A stretch of DNA of 64,000 bases, from assembly GCA_000149265.1 (NCBI GenBank), contig CH002714.1, positions 791,288 to 855,287 on the forward strand. Direction: 5' to 3'. Made by a program: the position numbers and the translations under genes. Below, piece by piece: positions 1-14,220 of the stretch; the first letter of the stretch is position 1; every line of letters starts with the position of its first letter. The notes under the pieces were generated by a model that was not told where the DNA came from, made no database searches, and was given only the letters and a program-made list of their open reading frames with translations. Source of the DNA: Ciona savignyi (Eukaryota; Chordata; Ascidiacea; Phlebobranchia; Cionidae).

Positions 1-247
1 CCGTTTTAATGGAACTATATTAGTGTTTTGTGTATGGTTAAATCATTCTTTTAATTTTAGTACAACCCATTAATTCACTGGGTCCGTGCAATCTCCAGTA
101 GGTACCCAAGAACACAACAGACTAGTGGCGATCTTTCAACCTTTCGGTGAAATGCAACGCATTAATATAAACCAAATTAGTTATATCAACAGTTTGGCAC
201 ACTTGTGAACTAAAAAATCATGTATTTTGTTTATTTTATTCTTTAAG

Positions 248-3200
248 GTGAGCTGGAAGTAGTTCAAGAAGAAACAATCTCAAGAATACAGAATACCAAG
301 TACCACACTTACCCGGCTGTTATACATGGAAATGGACCAACAAAGGTTCGTTCTACTTAAATAAATTTAAATCGATAAATGTATAGTAACATATATATTT
401 GAACCACAGATGGAGCTGAACTACATAGGGAATTATGTCCCTGATGGATGGCACAGTGAATTTGGTTGTCGGAAATGTAATTTCGATTCATTGCAAATAC
501 CACAGGAAGAGGTATGTTATATTACTTGCTGTTGCAACTAAATAATTTTTCGCCTTTAAAACTGAAACTAAATAATTATTTTACAGGAAAATTTTCCCAC
601 TGTCCAAATAGCGATATTTATTGAACCTGGTTCACCATTTATTGCTGAATTCTTCACAAGAATAGCAAATCTTGACTATCCTAAGTCTAAAATGACATTA
701 TTCATACACACAAATGTAAGTATTTTTATTTATTGCAGTGGTGTTTTCATGATGATTTTTCCCATATTTTGTTATGGTAAGTGGTTAGGTAAAACAAAAT
801 ATCCAAAAAACCATTATACATTATCATCTGATACAAAAGAGATTGTTTAATAATCTATATTTGGTTCTGTTTTTCCCTAAAATCGATATCTTGGCATCAT
901 ATCATATTCCTATGGAATCACGCAATGAATAAATTTATTTTCGGGTTTACTGTTTGGATATATGCTCCTCTACAATACTTACCATATATATATACAAGAA
1001 TCTGGGTTATTGCAATCGTTCTAACAAATCTTTAATACTTTTTACTTCGTTCCAGAATGAAATGTCAGAACGGCTTATTTCTCAGTTTTTATTAAGGCAT
1101 CGAACAAAGTACAACGGTGTTCAAGTTATCTCTCCACATGATGGTGTCCATGAAGCAACCGCAAGAAACATGGCATTGTAAGTTTAAAATTGTGTGGTTA
1201 ATAGAAACTATACCGTCCTATTCTTCTTTTTTGGTTGTACTATTCTAAACTAATATGTTGATGTCTTCTCTAAATTATTAGTGTTATTTGATGTTTCTAC
1301 ATATTATTGACCTAAATCGACTTTTTTTTTTATAGAGATCATTGTGTCCTGAACAACTGTGGTTACCAATTAAGCATTGACAGCAATGTACAGATTACAA
1401 ACACCAGTCTTCTTAAAATGTTAATTGCTAAAAATAAACAGGTGAGAAAAGATGAGCATAAGAGTTATTTTAATGTATTTGTAACTAAAGAACACACTTG
1501 TGCAATTGTGCAATTAGAATAATACCACAAGTTAATAAATAAAATTTGATAATATATATACCTCATATGTAAGTTACATTTTTAGTTGCTATTGCGGCCA
1601 ACTGCTGTAATCATTGTGTCACTTATTGATTTGTATCCAGATTGTTGGGCCTCTTCTAAAGATCAATGGAAAACTATGGTCTAACTTTTGGGGAGCACTA
1701 AACGTCGGATGGTTATTATGCAAGATCAGCGGACTATATTTCTATTGTAAACAGTGAACGAACGTAAGACTAAGATAATTGATTTAATATATATTGCATT
1801 TGGACATCAAATTACAACTGTTTTTTCTTTCAGTGGTATATGGAATATTCCCTTCCTCAACTCAGTGTACTTGATAAATGGCAAAACAATAAAATTTTTA
1901 CTGGCTCGAGTGCCACAACCGTTTTTCTATGATGATCTAGATGCAGATATGGCGTTTTGTGCACATGCACGTAATGAGGTCAGTTTATGCACTTTGCATT
2001 CTGGTAAATTATTACTCAACTATGAAAGAACATTATTAAATGATTGACTTCTTTTTTTACGGCAATACTGTTCATTGTATACTTTCGGTATGTAAGTCAA
2101 GCTATTATTTTTTATAATGTGTTGTTTTTACATTGAATTGAATTAATTTTATTATTTTTTTAGGGAATCTTCATGTATGTCACAAATGAAGCAGAATGCG
2201 GTAGACTGCTATCAACCACAAAAGTTGATCCAGGTCCAGTGCACCAAGATTTGTGGCAAATTCAAAACAATCCCAAGGTACAAAATTGGAAACAAATTGG
2301 AAATACTTATTATTTTTATCTATATGTTTGACAACCCATTATGTTTAAAATGCTTAACTAATGTAATTTTTCCCATTTTTAATTTTTAGAGAATGTGTGA
2401 TGTACCATACTTTATTTATTCGCCACATAAACTAGGTTAGTGGGTAAAGTAGTGTTTGGTGTTAACAATCAGAAGGTTGCTTGTTTAAAGCCAATTATTA
2501 AATTGGAAATTGGGATGTTCAAGTTTATTTAATGATAGCCATGAAAAAGTCAAAACTTATAACAGAAATTCATGATTCACTTTACCACAGTAAGGATACA
2601 AATGACAAATCTATGATCCATATTACACTCTTAAAACACAGTTGACTGTTCAAGCATCAAACTGTTTAATTCATTTTTATAGGATTGGGAAGAAAAGTAC
2701 ATTCATCCAGACTTTTGGAACCTGACTCTTGAGGAAACAGAAGTTCAACAACCATGTCCAGATGTCTACATGTTTCCACTTTTCACAGAAGAAATGGCAG
2801 ATGCAATAGTAGATGTAATGGAGCATATGGGAGAATGGTCCGGTGGGAAAAACAAGGTAACAGATATACTAGATAGGCAACTTCTATTGGTTTAAATCTC
2901 CAGAGAAATCGAATTAAAACTTTTTATTGCCTGCTGCGTTTTACAAAAATATGCTACAAAATTATCTCAAATTTTTTTGTAAGCTACTTATAGACACTTT
3001 TAAAAAATTTAATAGTGGGACCTCTGTTATATTTTACCAAACTACATTATCAGATAATTGCAATGCTTCATTCTAATTACTTTAGTTCAATACAGTTTCT
3101 AAAAAATAAACTGAAAAGTACATTTAGCGGAAATTAATTGACACATTGTGGAAAGTATGTATTATTGCAAGGACAAAATCACAACCATACTGTGTTGATT

Positions 3201-4467
3201 AACAAACATGCTGATATTTTGGTTGTTTTTTTTTAATATGTGGGATTTCATAATTATGTAACTGTTAACCAGTATGTAATGAATGGCTTAACTGTTACGT
3301 ATGCTATATTTAGTTAGGTAGCGAGTATATTGGTAATAAGTGTCTCTGTTGCTGTACTGTATCGTTTAGTGTGGGTTTTGATGCTTGGTATGACCCAAAA
3401 AATGACATAGCATTGCATAATTATTATGGGTCCAGGTTGATAAGGTAAACCTTAAGATTAAAAAGAGACTAATGGTTGGTTAAACAGGAAGAACTTTTAC
3501 CTATTACAAATGTTAGCCAACTCCTATTGTTCCAAGAGGGTATAAACGTTTTGTGAGTAACAGGATTCCCTACAATTATAAAGTACTGAAATGCCTTGCC
3601 AGCAAATTGAAACTTCCATTACACAATCAGTACATACAAAAAAACAATTGTTGCTAGGAAACCAGGGAACCTATAGGTTGTAGAATAACTAAAAAACGTA
3701 ATTTACAATTTATATTTCTTTAGTCGAAGGTTACAAAATTGTACTTATGTTATTAATCTTTGTAAAGTCAGTTGTGTTTTAAAACTATTATGCTATTATA
3801 TTACAGGATGACCGATTGGCTGGCGGTTATGAAAATGTCCCCACAGTTGACATACATATGAACCAAGTAAATTATGAGAAAGAGTGGCTCCATATGCTAT
3901 CAACATACCCAACCAAGATTATACAGAAAGTTTATCCTGGCTATTACACAAAGGTAATGTATATAGTACTACTACCCTTTGCAAATGTGTTGATATAAAA
4001 CCAGTATTACACAACGTTGTTCATTTGAGAAACGAACAAATACTGCAACTGATAACCATTTAATTATTCCAGGCACAATCAATCATGATGTTTGTTGTAA
4101 GATACAGACCCAGTGAACAGTCATTTTTGAGACCTCATCATGACTCGTCAACTTGGACAATGAATGTTGCTTTAAACACATTTGGGGAAGATTATGAGGT
4201 AGAATATATACATATATATATATTTAATGTGTAAAAGGTGAAATGTATTTTCAATTTCATGAAAAGTTCGATCTTTAATGAAAAGCTGAACTGATTAAAT
4301 TCTGCTTTCAGGGAGGAGGATGTCGCTTTCTTCGATATAACTGCGCTGTGACAAAAATTCCAAAAGGTTACGCTGTCGTACACCCAGGACGTTTAACACA
4401 TTATCACGAGGGACTTGAGACTACTAAAGGAACTCGATATATTAGTGTTTCTTTTGTTGACCCATGA
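248..4467 (+). CDS. PLOD: Procollagen-lysine 2-oxoglutarate 5-dioxygenase (lysyl hydroxylase), 5' part outside window
   Basis: This Fe(II)/2-oxoglutarate enzyme of the ER lumen hydroxylates collagen lysines. Exons read at 248-345, 410-511, 587-715, 1056-1177, 1336-1441, 1641-1763, 1834-1978, 2164-2277, 2683-2856, 3807-3953, 4073-4198 and 4312-4467. The translation follows vertebrate PLOD in order: VIHGNGPTK and LNYIGNYVP, then [11 protein letters not shown] and DADMAFC in the glycosyltransferase-like middle, then [24 protein letters not shown], the Fe-binding [16 protein letters not shown], and C-terminal [18 protein letters not shown] residues ending SFVDP. The two catalytic His and the Asp are present, and the PLOD C-terminus is complete. 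The N-terminal half lies before base 1. Exon 1641-1763 needs a one-base shift near 1704-1707 to stay in frame. PLOD1, 2 or 3 cannot be told apart here. Confidence 0.95.
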
Positions 4468-5440
4468 GCTAAAAAAAAAATTGATATCTCATCAGAATGT
4501 ATGGACGGGTTAAAACTGTATAAGGCATGACAGTGTAGTATTATTATTAATTATAGTTAAAACTTTTTATAATGCTTGTATTCAGTATTGTTTCATAATT
4601 TTTTTATTTTTGTAAAACTAGAAATTGGACTTTCGTATAAAATCATTTGATTGTGTTATTAATTTGCACTTTATAGAAATTTGTACATAAACTTACACGC
4701 CAGTTATTATCCATGAAGCATCGCTGTATATTACCTGCCGCTTATATGAAACATCATAGTATTATTTCGCAATGAATTTGTTTTGATACCCAAATATTTT
4801 GCTGAAAGTAAATTGCCAAATAAATCGGAACGAAGAATCATTACCGTTAATAGTTCCTGTACTGAAGTTTACAATTGAAAAAGGCTTTTTAAAGACAAGG
4901 ACAGAATACTGTCGAATATAAATGAAATTCAGTCTTTAAATATTACAACAACTAAGTTTTAGGCTAAATCGAAATATTACTTAAATGTAATTGGTGTTCG
5001 CTTGAAAATAATTCCAAAAGCTTGAAAACCCAGTCAGGCAACAAAAGAACGGTATCCAGTTTCTTAAAACACGTGGCTCGACATCCAACCATTTTTGCGC
5101 TGTGGCAGTAACAACTCGAACACAGCCGACCGCGCTGGATTTAATTACACGTTCTGGTGCTAGTACACCGTAACTTGGCAAGAACGGAGCGCGTTTATAT
5201 TTCCACGGTCAATAATGTGTACATTGTTCTGAAACATGTTACAAGATAATATGCTACTGTTTGGAGCAAAGAAGTAAAAAAGAAATGCGATAAGCGTCCG
5301 GCCTATTGTGTTTTGTTACAGCTATATACAGTACAGTCTGCGGAGATTCCCGACCGAACGTACGTAGGCAAAGAAAGAGCAGTACATATTTAATCAGAAG
5401 TGTTCGGGAATGCAGTTGATTTTGTGGACAAGCAGTACAA
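4468..5440. other. Intergenic, PLOD to TTC34-like gene
   Basis: AT-rich 3' flank of PLOD followed by the 5' flank of the TPR gene. The only open frame (4981-5181, minus) shows no family resemblance, and I see no RNA gene. The promoter and 5' UTR of the downstream gene should lie in the last few hundred bases, but no core element is clear. Confidence 0.6.
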
Positions 5441-8400
5441 ATGCCAGAATCAAATCAAGCGCAATCGTTTTGCGTGGACGGCGACATAAAATATACCGGC
5501 GGTGATGTTGTTTCGGCAGCGGTATCATATCTACAGGCACATACACTAGATCATGGTGCAATGAAGGAACACGCTATGAGTTTCACCGAGGAACAGCGGT
5601 CAGGAATAGTTGAAATCTTGCAGGAATGGTTAAAGCCAAAGCAGCAATCAACTACCAACAAGTATGTAGGCTTTCTGTTACATGTTTGAATCATGTAAAT
5701 ATAAAAGAGTTGCGATGCAGGCATTTAACATTTTGGTTTGTTAGATACACAGGTCATCATGTATTACCTTTTTAGGACAAAACTTGGAGTAACGGCGACA
5801 CCTGACCAAATATGGGAATTTATATTCTGCCTTGAGCCAGAAGCTGTCACTACTTGTTTTGCTCGGATTGAGCCACTGTTGCGGGAAAAGCGATACCAGC
5901 AGGTATGACCCAATCGTTTTCTCTGCTAGATATGTTCATTAATATGGGAGGGTCTACGATAGCCCCGGGACCAGGAATGTAGGCCATAAGGCCGATTACT
6001 CCTGCTAGATATGTTACTATTATTATTATCAAACGCCTAATTTAATGATACCATAAAATGGTACAGGTTGTTGACAGTTGCACAGCTATTTTAAAGCAAT
6101 ATCCTCAAGACACGCCACCTATTCTTTTACAAAGAGCACTTGCACGCACACTATTGGGCGGGAGAGAAAAGGAAGCGATCTCCGATTATTTACGAGCCTT
6201 TCTTAAAGATAAAGACATAACAATGCAGGTAAAGGTTTCGTTCGCAAACCCTTTACAAATTACCTGACCTGGTATTCATTTTACCTAACAAGGTGGTCAG
6301 AAACAAGCAGGGAGATCACCAGGCTAGCATAAAGGAACTGATGCAGAATTGCGTATTTTCTAAGCCAACATCTGCCCCAGAATCAAAAGCTCACAAACAA
6401 TGGTTGGCACTTACTGTGGACTGTTGTCGGTAAGCCATCTAACATCAATTTGGTATGTGTCAATGTGCGCAGTGATCCAATGGCACACGGTTCAACATTA
6501 TATAAGCGTGGTGGCACTGTGGACAGTCCAGTATATACACGATACCTGATACCAAATATTTAGCCCCGCTCTTAACGATAAGATTACAAATTCTTTATTC
6601 TTAAATATAGATAAAGCAGTTTGATTATGATGTAAGAATGTAAGCAATTTAAATATTTTTAGTTCTATTCTATTTTAGCGGACATGTAGTAAACTTGTTT
6701 CTCTCAAATAAAATATATATATTTATATCATGTGTAGCAACTATTTATGGATACGATATATACGAAACTAATCAAAACATAATAAACAGATTTTTACTCA
6801 CATTTGATCCAAATGACTTCCGCCTGCAAATGACATTCGCCGAGAGGCTGAAAGCAATGCACAAGATTGATCGTGCCATCGCTATGTTGACGGAAACGAT
6901 TGAAGTTTTACATTTGGATTTAAAACCAGATGCAACGAAGCTCACGGAGGCGCTACTTCGGCGTAGTGAATGTCACATCACAAAACAACTTATTGACCCA
7001 GCTATAAGTGACATAACGGCAGGCCTGAATGCTGTAACTGACATTGCGTTATCTCAAAAAGAAGTCAACGGTGGTAATGCGGTACTGGTTAACGAAATAG
7101 ATCTTATTTATAAGGAAAATGAAAAAACGTTACAAATAGTAAAAACAATTTTTGGGAACAAAACCAACGACATTGTCGAGTTGTACATGTTGCTGGATAA
7201 AAGTGCGTCTAAAATTACAGCCGAAGATCGATTCAAAACTATAACCAAAATGGACAGCATTCGCAACTCATCTGATCTATACAGAGCAATGCTTGTTTTA
7301 CAGCCTAGCAGCAAATACGCCCAGTTCAAGCTAGCTTCTTGTTACTCTAAGCTGGGTAAAAATAAACTTGCTGTTAAAATATATGACAAGCTTCTTGAAG
7401 ATCCTCACTTTGCACAAGACACTGCCATTCTTACAGCGAGGGCGTTATGCTACCGGGAACTTGGAAACAAGGTACATACTCCCATGCTGTCTAAAATTTC
7501 TAATAACAGTCTGTAATATATAAACTTATCGGTGATATTTTTTTTTAATATTATTTTTCTACTGTTGAAAGTGGTACGTCAATTGCTAGTTTCACTCATA
7601 TAATTAAGAATACTTAAATGGTAAGATATTCTCTGTAGTCTTGTACAAAAATACAACAACACTAGGTTTAAACAAACAAAATGTGGTGCTTTACCAGGAG
7701 AAAGCACAGAAAGATTACGACTTATTATTAAGCAACAATCCCCGTGACGTCACTTTGCTCTGTGAACGTGCGGTTATGCACATGGAAGATGGAAACGTAT
7801 GTTTACTGGTGCAAGATTTAATGGTAAATGTGTATAAACTTTAATGGCCAAAATTTATACAAATATTTTTTGCCTATAAGATCATATGCGTATTGATTTA
7901 ACATTCGTACCAGGCTGCTTATAGAATTAATCAGAAGACGGTGGTGGTTCAGTTAAATAAGGAACCTCTGGTGCTGAGAACAAGAACACGGCAAACTTTG
8001 TTTGACCATGCTAAAGCTTTACTGCAGGATGCGCCCCTTCCTCAAAAAAAGGGTAAATTATCAAATAAAAAAAATAGCTAGATTACATTTCTTGCCAAAT
8101 CAATTTGTCCAATCAAAGTCAATTAGGCTAATTTTGGTTCCACGCGACCCAACATGTGCTATTTAAAATCCATTAAAATACAGAACGGAAATTCTTTATT
8201 TGTTTTTAAGCTCAGCGGACTGGTGACATTTCTGTGGAGGAAATAATTTCTTGCAATGAGGACACTTCACTTGCAGTCGCACTAAGTTTGTCTCAACTTC
8301 TGACTAAATTGAATCCAGCTGACCAATCCGCTCATATTTTGATGGCCCACGCTATGTTTCATGCGGGCTGCACCAACGATGCCGAAACAAAGTTAAAGAA

Positions 8401-11400
8401 AATGCTTCAAGAACACCCCCAGGTGAGAATCCCATGACCCACTACTTAACTTAAATCACTTGAAATACTTGGTATTGGTTGCATGCAGCTTACATGTATG
8501 CCATGCACATGAACTGCATATGGCTTATACTATATTTTTCGCAGCGATTCCCGCGTTTTGGCAGTATATATATATATGTATAAAATGAAAGTTAGGTCAC
8601 ATTTTGCATATTTTAATGGCTTTACCTGCGTCTAACTTAGTGTAGGTTTGTATTTGTAAACGTCCTTTTTGTCTAAACTATCTTGGCCTTATCTTGGCTT
8701 ATACTTAAAGGCAGTGGATGTTCATGTAGTTAAACTACATCTTGGAATAATGAAGATCTTCACCAAGCGTATAGATGAAGGGATGTCGGCACTTATAGAG
8801 GTATTTTTATTTTATCGAAATTTTTGATTAATCCTTATCTGCAACAATCCAGCAGTAATTTTTCTTTATTATTTTGTAACGAAATTCATGTCCAATAATA
8901 ACGGTTCCAACAATTTATTTCCTTTTTTAAACAGTGAAATTCCTTCCCCACAGGTGCTATCAGCAAAAGGAGAGCGTGTGGTGTCTTCTCTGCTTAGAGA
9001 CATTCCGATCAGTGAACGGGCAAGTCTGGCGGATGAATGCCATCAATACGGAATTGATCGATTACAAAAGGAAAGAGATCCGGCAACTGTAAGAAAATCA
9101 GTTGAATGCTTTACATTGGCGATACTTTGCTGCCGTGGAACAGATCTCGTGCTTGAAGGTTAGCGGTTGAATTGTGCATGAAATTTAACAAAATTCAGTT
9201 TTTACGAATGGAACTTCTCTTCTTTGTTTCAATCCTCTTTCTAAAGTAACATTGCATGACACTTCCCGGCACCCTCGATAGCCCATATTTGTTGTTGTAC
9301 CAACCACCTTGATATGTAGTGCTTTTCCATCTCCACTGTCCTTTCCTTCCGCCAGAGAACACGGCTCCGCTTTGGCTTTTGCTGACCGAAGCCAAGTGTC
9401 TGGTTGGAATTCATCGAAAATCTGACAAAATGTCCAACTCGGCTTGGTCGTTAGCTTCTGCTATTTCGTACTGTTCACTAGCTAAACCGCGAGCGAAATT
9501 CCATATTGAGCCGAGGAAAATATTCCACTGGCAAAAGATAAAGCGCAGAAGTAAGCTCAAGGGCACTGTGTGCGGTGAACTTCATGTTTGGTTTGGTTTG
9601 TTTTCTCCAATCCGACTAATCCGTAAAATCCATTTCTGTATAAATAACGCACAATTCAATTGATGAAAAAAAAGAATAATTATTTAAATGTGTTTTTCGG
9701 TAAAACCACTAAATACAATTTCTGCATTTTAATTAATTACGCTCTAATATAGAGCCATATGCGTTGATAATGATGTTTGCAAAATTCGCAGCAATTTTGC
9801 AATAGACTACGTGTTTTTCTTAGAATTTTTTTAAATTAAAGCAATTATAGTTACAATGTGTTTTGTTTATTAGGTTTAAACGGTGGAACCGGCGTTTACC
9901 GTTCTTATCTTGCAAGGGCTGAATGTATGGCACATTTAGGTGATCAGAGATTAGCTTTACTTGATTTTTCCGCAGCAATTGAGGTAACTGCTCATTTATA
10001 TTCCTTTAACCGAAACATGTAGTTGTTGTGAAATATGAAGGTGAATCCTTTGTGCGTCGAGGGACTTTGCGGTAGAGCGTTTATGCGGTTAGCACTTGGG
10101 GAAGAATACGACTGCGTAAACGACGTCACATTAGCATGTGAAATGGACATTTATACAGTGACCGATCACATACATGCCCTTCCTGATGAAGCAAAGAAGC
10201 TTCTGTTATTTTGGATAGGTTCGTCTGTCTGTATACAATATGTTCAATAATATTTTTTAAGTTAAACTTCTATCAACCAGATCACCGAGTGATCGTAATG
10301 CTGCTAAATTATGGTTACAAATCTGGCTCGACAGATAGGCTAAACACGGGAGGATCTGCCTCTACCGTTAGGTAATGTTTCAATATCACACATTTTTAAT
10401 CGGTGCCAAAATATCTAAGTGAGCTCTCCTTACCTAGCATGCTAGATGAGACGCTGATGAAACCGGGAGAAGATGTGTCACAAACATCGTCGCTATCGTC
10501 CATTCATTTACCAGACCCTCTTCCAAACGATGAAATTGACACTTTGGCTCCCCCTGCTGACCGAAACATAGACGATGTCACGCCAACAAACGCAACTACC
10601 AATTTGCACGATGAATTGACGACAGAGGACCAACCTTTAAGTGAGACGTCTAACTCAAACAAGCGACTTCACAAGTAAATTTATTATTTTGTTGCCATCA
10701 CTTTAAGGTTAAATTTTATCTAAGCGCCAATTCGAAGGTCTGCTGCAAGCAAAAGAGATTTAAAAGAGGCACTGATTGCTTTGGAAAACACTTACGTTTC
10801 GGATAAAGAGCAAGGTAACTTGTCCCGTAACTTTTGCGTTTACAAAATCTTCCGACCTGCAGTTTTACTTTCTCAATATCAGATGCCAATCCAGTGTCAC
10901 GCCACACTAGCCGTGGTTCCACCGCAACCACTACATCAATATCAACATATGATGATATCATCAGTGGAATGGAAAAGGCAGAAATTTTGCAGAAATCGAT
11001 GGCGCTTGGGAAATTACTAATCACTGTCGATAATTCGAACTCAGCGTGGCATGGGATGTATGCTGACATTTTAATAGTCAAAGGTCAGGTTTAAACAATA
11101 AAATAACAATAAAGAAGATAAAATATAAATTTGGCTGTTAGAATCGTTTTAACTTAAATATTTTAACAGGCGAGTTTGATGAAGCTTTACGACATTTGCA
11201 AATCGTCATGGAGCTGACACCCAATGATGTCACCGCCGTTGCTCGCGCTGGTCTGATAAACGTCAAAATGAATCGCTTCCGAACAGCCTCAGCCCTGCTG
11301 GGCTCCTTGACTATCGTTGACAAAAATGGATTGACGTATGTCCTGAGAGCAATTGACGCTAATCGACGACGAAAACTAGCAGAGGTAGGCTACTGTCAAG

Positions 11401-12432
11401 ACAATGTGGGAAAAGAATATTTCCAGGGAATAAAAGAGAACCGTCATTACTGTTGATAAATATCAAAGTTGCAATCATACCTTAAGTACTGACATCTTTA
11501 AATTATTAAATCTAATATTAAGGTTATACCAAAACGATCACTTTTAGCGGAGATTTTTAAATAAACAATATGTTTATATGGGGAGTATAAAGATATATAT
11601 ATATATAATATTGCTGCTGTATTTATAATTTAATTGGTTGTGTAAGTTTTTACTCACAGACAGGCCCCGTATATACATACTACATTTATGTGTCTTTTAA
11701 AACTTTTATAATTTGACAGGAAGCACTGACACAAGCCGAATCGTTGTCATCGGACGGAAAACATAGTGAAGCACGTGATTATTTCAACCTGAGTATTCTG
11801 GCTGATGCGTCTTCTAAAATCAACAAATTGCGCTTGCGTTGTCGGTGCCTTTCAAAGATGGGCGAAAATGGGTATTTTAATTACCAGATTACCAGATTTA
11901 TAAATAATATAATAACCTAATTATATGTTTATTTACACCAGCAAAGCTATCGCTGATATATCAGACGTTATAAAAGAAACTGCAACCCATCCACAAGTAA
12001 ACGACTACTGTATGAGAGGAAATATCTACCTAACAGGGGGGAAAGAATTTGAAGCGTGTCAGGATTTCATGAAATCTATCGAACTGGAAAAGTAATTTTT
12101 TTTTAAGTTCGGTGTTATTTTACTAGATCACAAGACGATTGACACATTTTTGTTGATATTTTAGACTGTAACGGTCTGAAATGAGCGCACAATGATGAAT
12201 ATAATATCATTTTACCAGGAATCAAGCAATATCGCTTATCCATGTTCAGCCGGGTCGGACGGCTCTGAGCTCCATTTTCTACCGACAAGCGGTAGAGGCA
12301 TTTAGTCGCCATGACTACCAAAATTGCCATGACTTTTGTGAAGTTGGATTGGTAGTAGACGGGGATGACATTGAATTGAGAAAGTTACGTGCAAGGGCCA
12401 AACGTGAAATTAACAAATGCATTGTACAGTGA
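5441..12432 (+). CDS. TTC34: Large tetratricopeptide repeat protein, TTC34-like
   Basis: Predicted at about 1,296 residues from 21 exons: 5441-5661, 5776-5902, 6067-6228, 6293-6429, 6790-7471, 7698-7796, 7914-8052, 8211-8422, 8711-8800, 8954-9158, 9356-9550, 9874-9983, 10041-10218, 10281-10371, 10420-10640, 10725-10814, 10883-11083, 11170-11384, 11720-11871, 11942-12091 and 12219-12432. All phases agree and the frame stays open. Helical TPR pairs recur throughout (e.g. YAQFKLASCYSKLGKNKLAV; YRSYLARAECMAHLGDQRLA). The segment LLQRALARTLLGG followed by YLRAF resembles TTC34, whose biochemical role is not established. Exon 10420-10640 encodes a Ser/Thr/Asp-rich linker, probably disordered. The start of exon 5 is uncertain: 6679 is also in frame but would add a hydrophobic stretch. 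No membrane segment is predicted with the exon set chosen. The TPR call is firm; the TTC34 name less so. Confidence 0.78.
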
Positions 12433-14220
12433 ATATTATATAGGTTTGTAAATTGTCTGGATCTTTATGTTCACATGTATAGCCAGCATAATGTGCATGA
12501 CTTGTATCTTATGATAGTAGAAAGTTTGTATAATTATGTTATATTTCCAGCGTATATTTTGCAGCATTACACTCAGTACATATTGAGGCATAAATACCAA
12601 CATAGCTCTTTTACACCACATCACGGCCGTATATTCATGTTTTCTTTCCTGTATTTATTTAAATAGAGATATAAATATAAAAATATTATTTATTTGTCCC
12701 TTAGCCGACCCCAAATATGTTAAACCTGATTTTAATAACACGTCTGATGTAAAAATGAAGAAGTTTATATTTTTATTCTCAATCAGTTTTACACCGCAGT
12801 TACCAGCAATAAATCGATAATAACTCGAATAGCGACTTTTATTGTGACTTTTAAGTAATGAGTAAACGAATACAAAGAATATGGTTTGGCTTGACATGCA
12901 GACACATTGATAAATAGTAAGTACAGTATATCGATAGGCGAAAGTGCATGATTTTTGCATCATCTCCAATCCTAATGTTGGTTGCAATAGCCTGCATACT
13001 TTTATATAAATAAAATATTCTATATTTTATTTATAAAAATTTATTGACAAAAGTCTAATAAATTATTTCTTTACAGGAAGTAAGTATTAAGTAAAATGTC
13101 TTCTTTAGTTGTTAAATATTTGGTTTACTATATATACAAATCCATTATAAATTCACGTAAAGACTAATAAACCACACGAGACACGAACGAGCGTTAAAAT
13201 GGGAATTTGTCAACCCGTTGCAATCATGCAAGAAAATCGTTTCTTATCGATGGCAGTTAGTAAATTGTAAAACGGAAAAACAAACCAAGTCGATCCTTTT
13301 TATGACATATTTATTTCGCCTACATTTCTAGGCATCTGCAGTATCTTTCTTATTCGAACCTATTGGGTTTGCCAAACGGTAAATATAAAATACAGCGTTT
13401 GCTGCGTTTCCGATTACACGGGGGAAAGGAAACTTGCTGTGGGAGTGATTAATAATCCAACATCGTAAATTGCGGACTGTGCATTTGGCAAACACAATAG
13501 GCCTACTGTACAACATAAAGAAGTAATTGGGAGAATAGTCACGGTTTGTTGCTCAATTTACTTGAAATAAGAAAAAAAATATATAGACTACCTGAAATTA
13601 CATTACAAATGTAAAAGGAGTATATCTTATTGTACGTCACATTGCCCAAACAACCAACTATATGATTTAATGTTAACATCTGGAGATTATACTGTCGACT
13701 CCTACAAATAAAATAGTTAATTTAAGGGTGTACATACTGGAGCGTAGATATAGGAGTATTGTGTGCCAGAAATAACGGCCATTGCGGTATCGTGAAAAAT
13801 AAGAATTTTGGCTCCCCTAGTCAAAAATAAAATAGTTTTTGTTACTAGGTCAAGTTTTACTACCATGATAGACTCGTTATGACCGTTTTTTTTATATATA
13901 TATTAAGCAGTATATAAATCGGTGACGTTAACTATTCGGCAGCACAACAGCTTAAAAATATGTTAAGGCAGTATCCGCAAAAAAGTCAAAATTTAGTCAT
14001 CTTTACGGGGATTCCCCAAAAGAAATACCTTTGACATTTTATTGTTCAGCAACAGCTGTTTGACATTGTGATTCGACATTGCCACCAAAATTATAGTATT
14101 CTTACACATAGAAAGAAAATACTGGATTGGACCATTGATATACCTGTATATGTAGTATGTACTAATTGATTATTTTAACTAGGTTGCTATAAAACTAACG
14201 TACAGGTTGTAATTACCGTT
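12433..14220. other. Intergenic, no supported gene
   Basis: Low-complexity AT-rich sequence with short open frames (e.g. 12655-12987 and 13328-13516, both minus) that lack recognisable domains and splice partners. It contains the 3' flank of the TPR gene and the promoter region of the SLC19 gene. I see no tRNA or repeat with clear ends. Confidence 0.6.

Noticed and set aside
6695..6789. Met-started hydrophobic stretch that looks like a signal peptide opening a new gene
   Set aside because: The frame is continuous with the upstream TPR exons if splicing uses the acceptor at 6789/6790, and the following sequence is TPR. The hydrophobic run is most simply intron.
12655..12987. 110-residue open frame on the minus strand
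   Set aside because: Composition follows the AT-rich background, with no domain, no splice partner and no resemblance to a known family.
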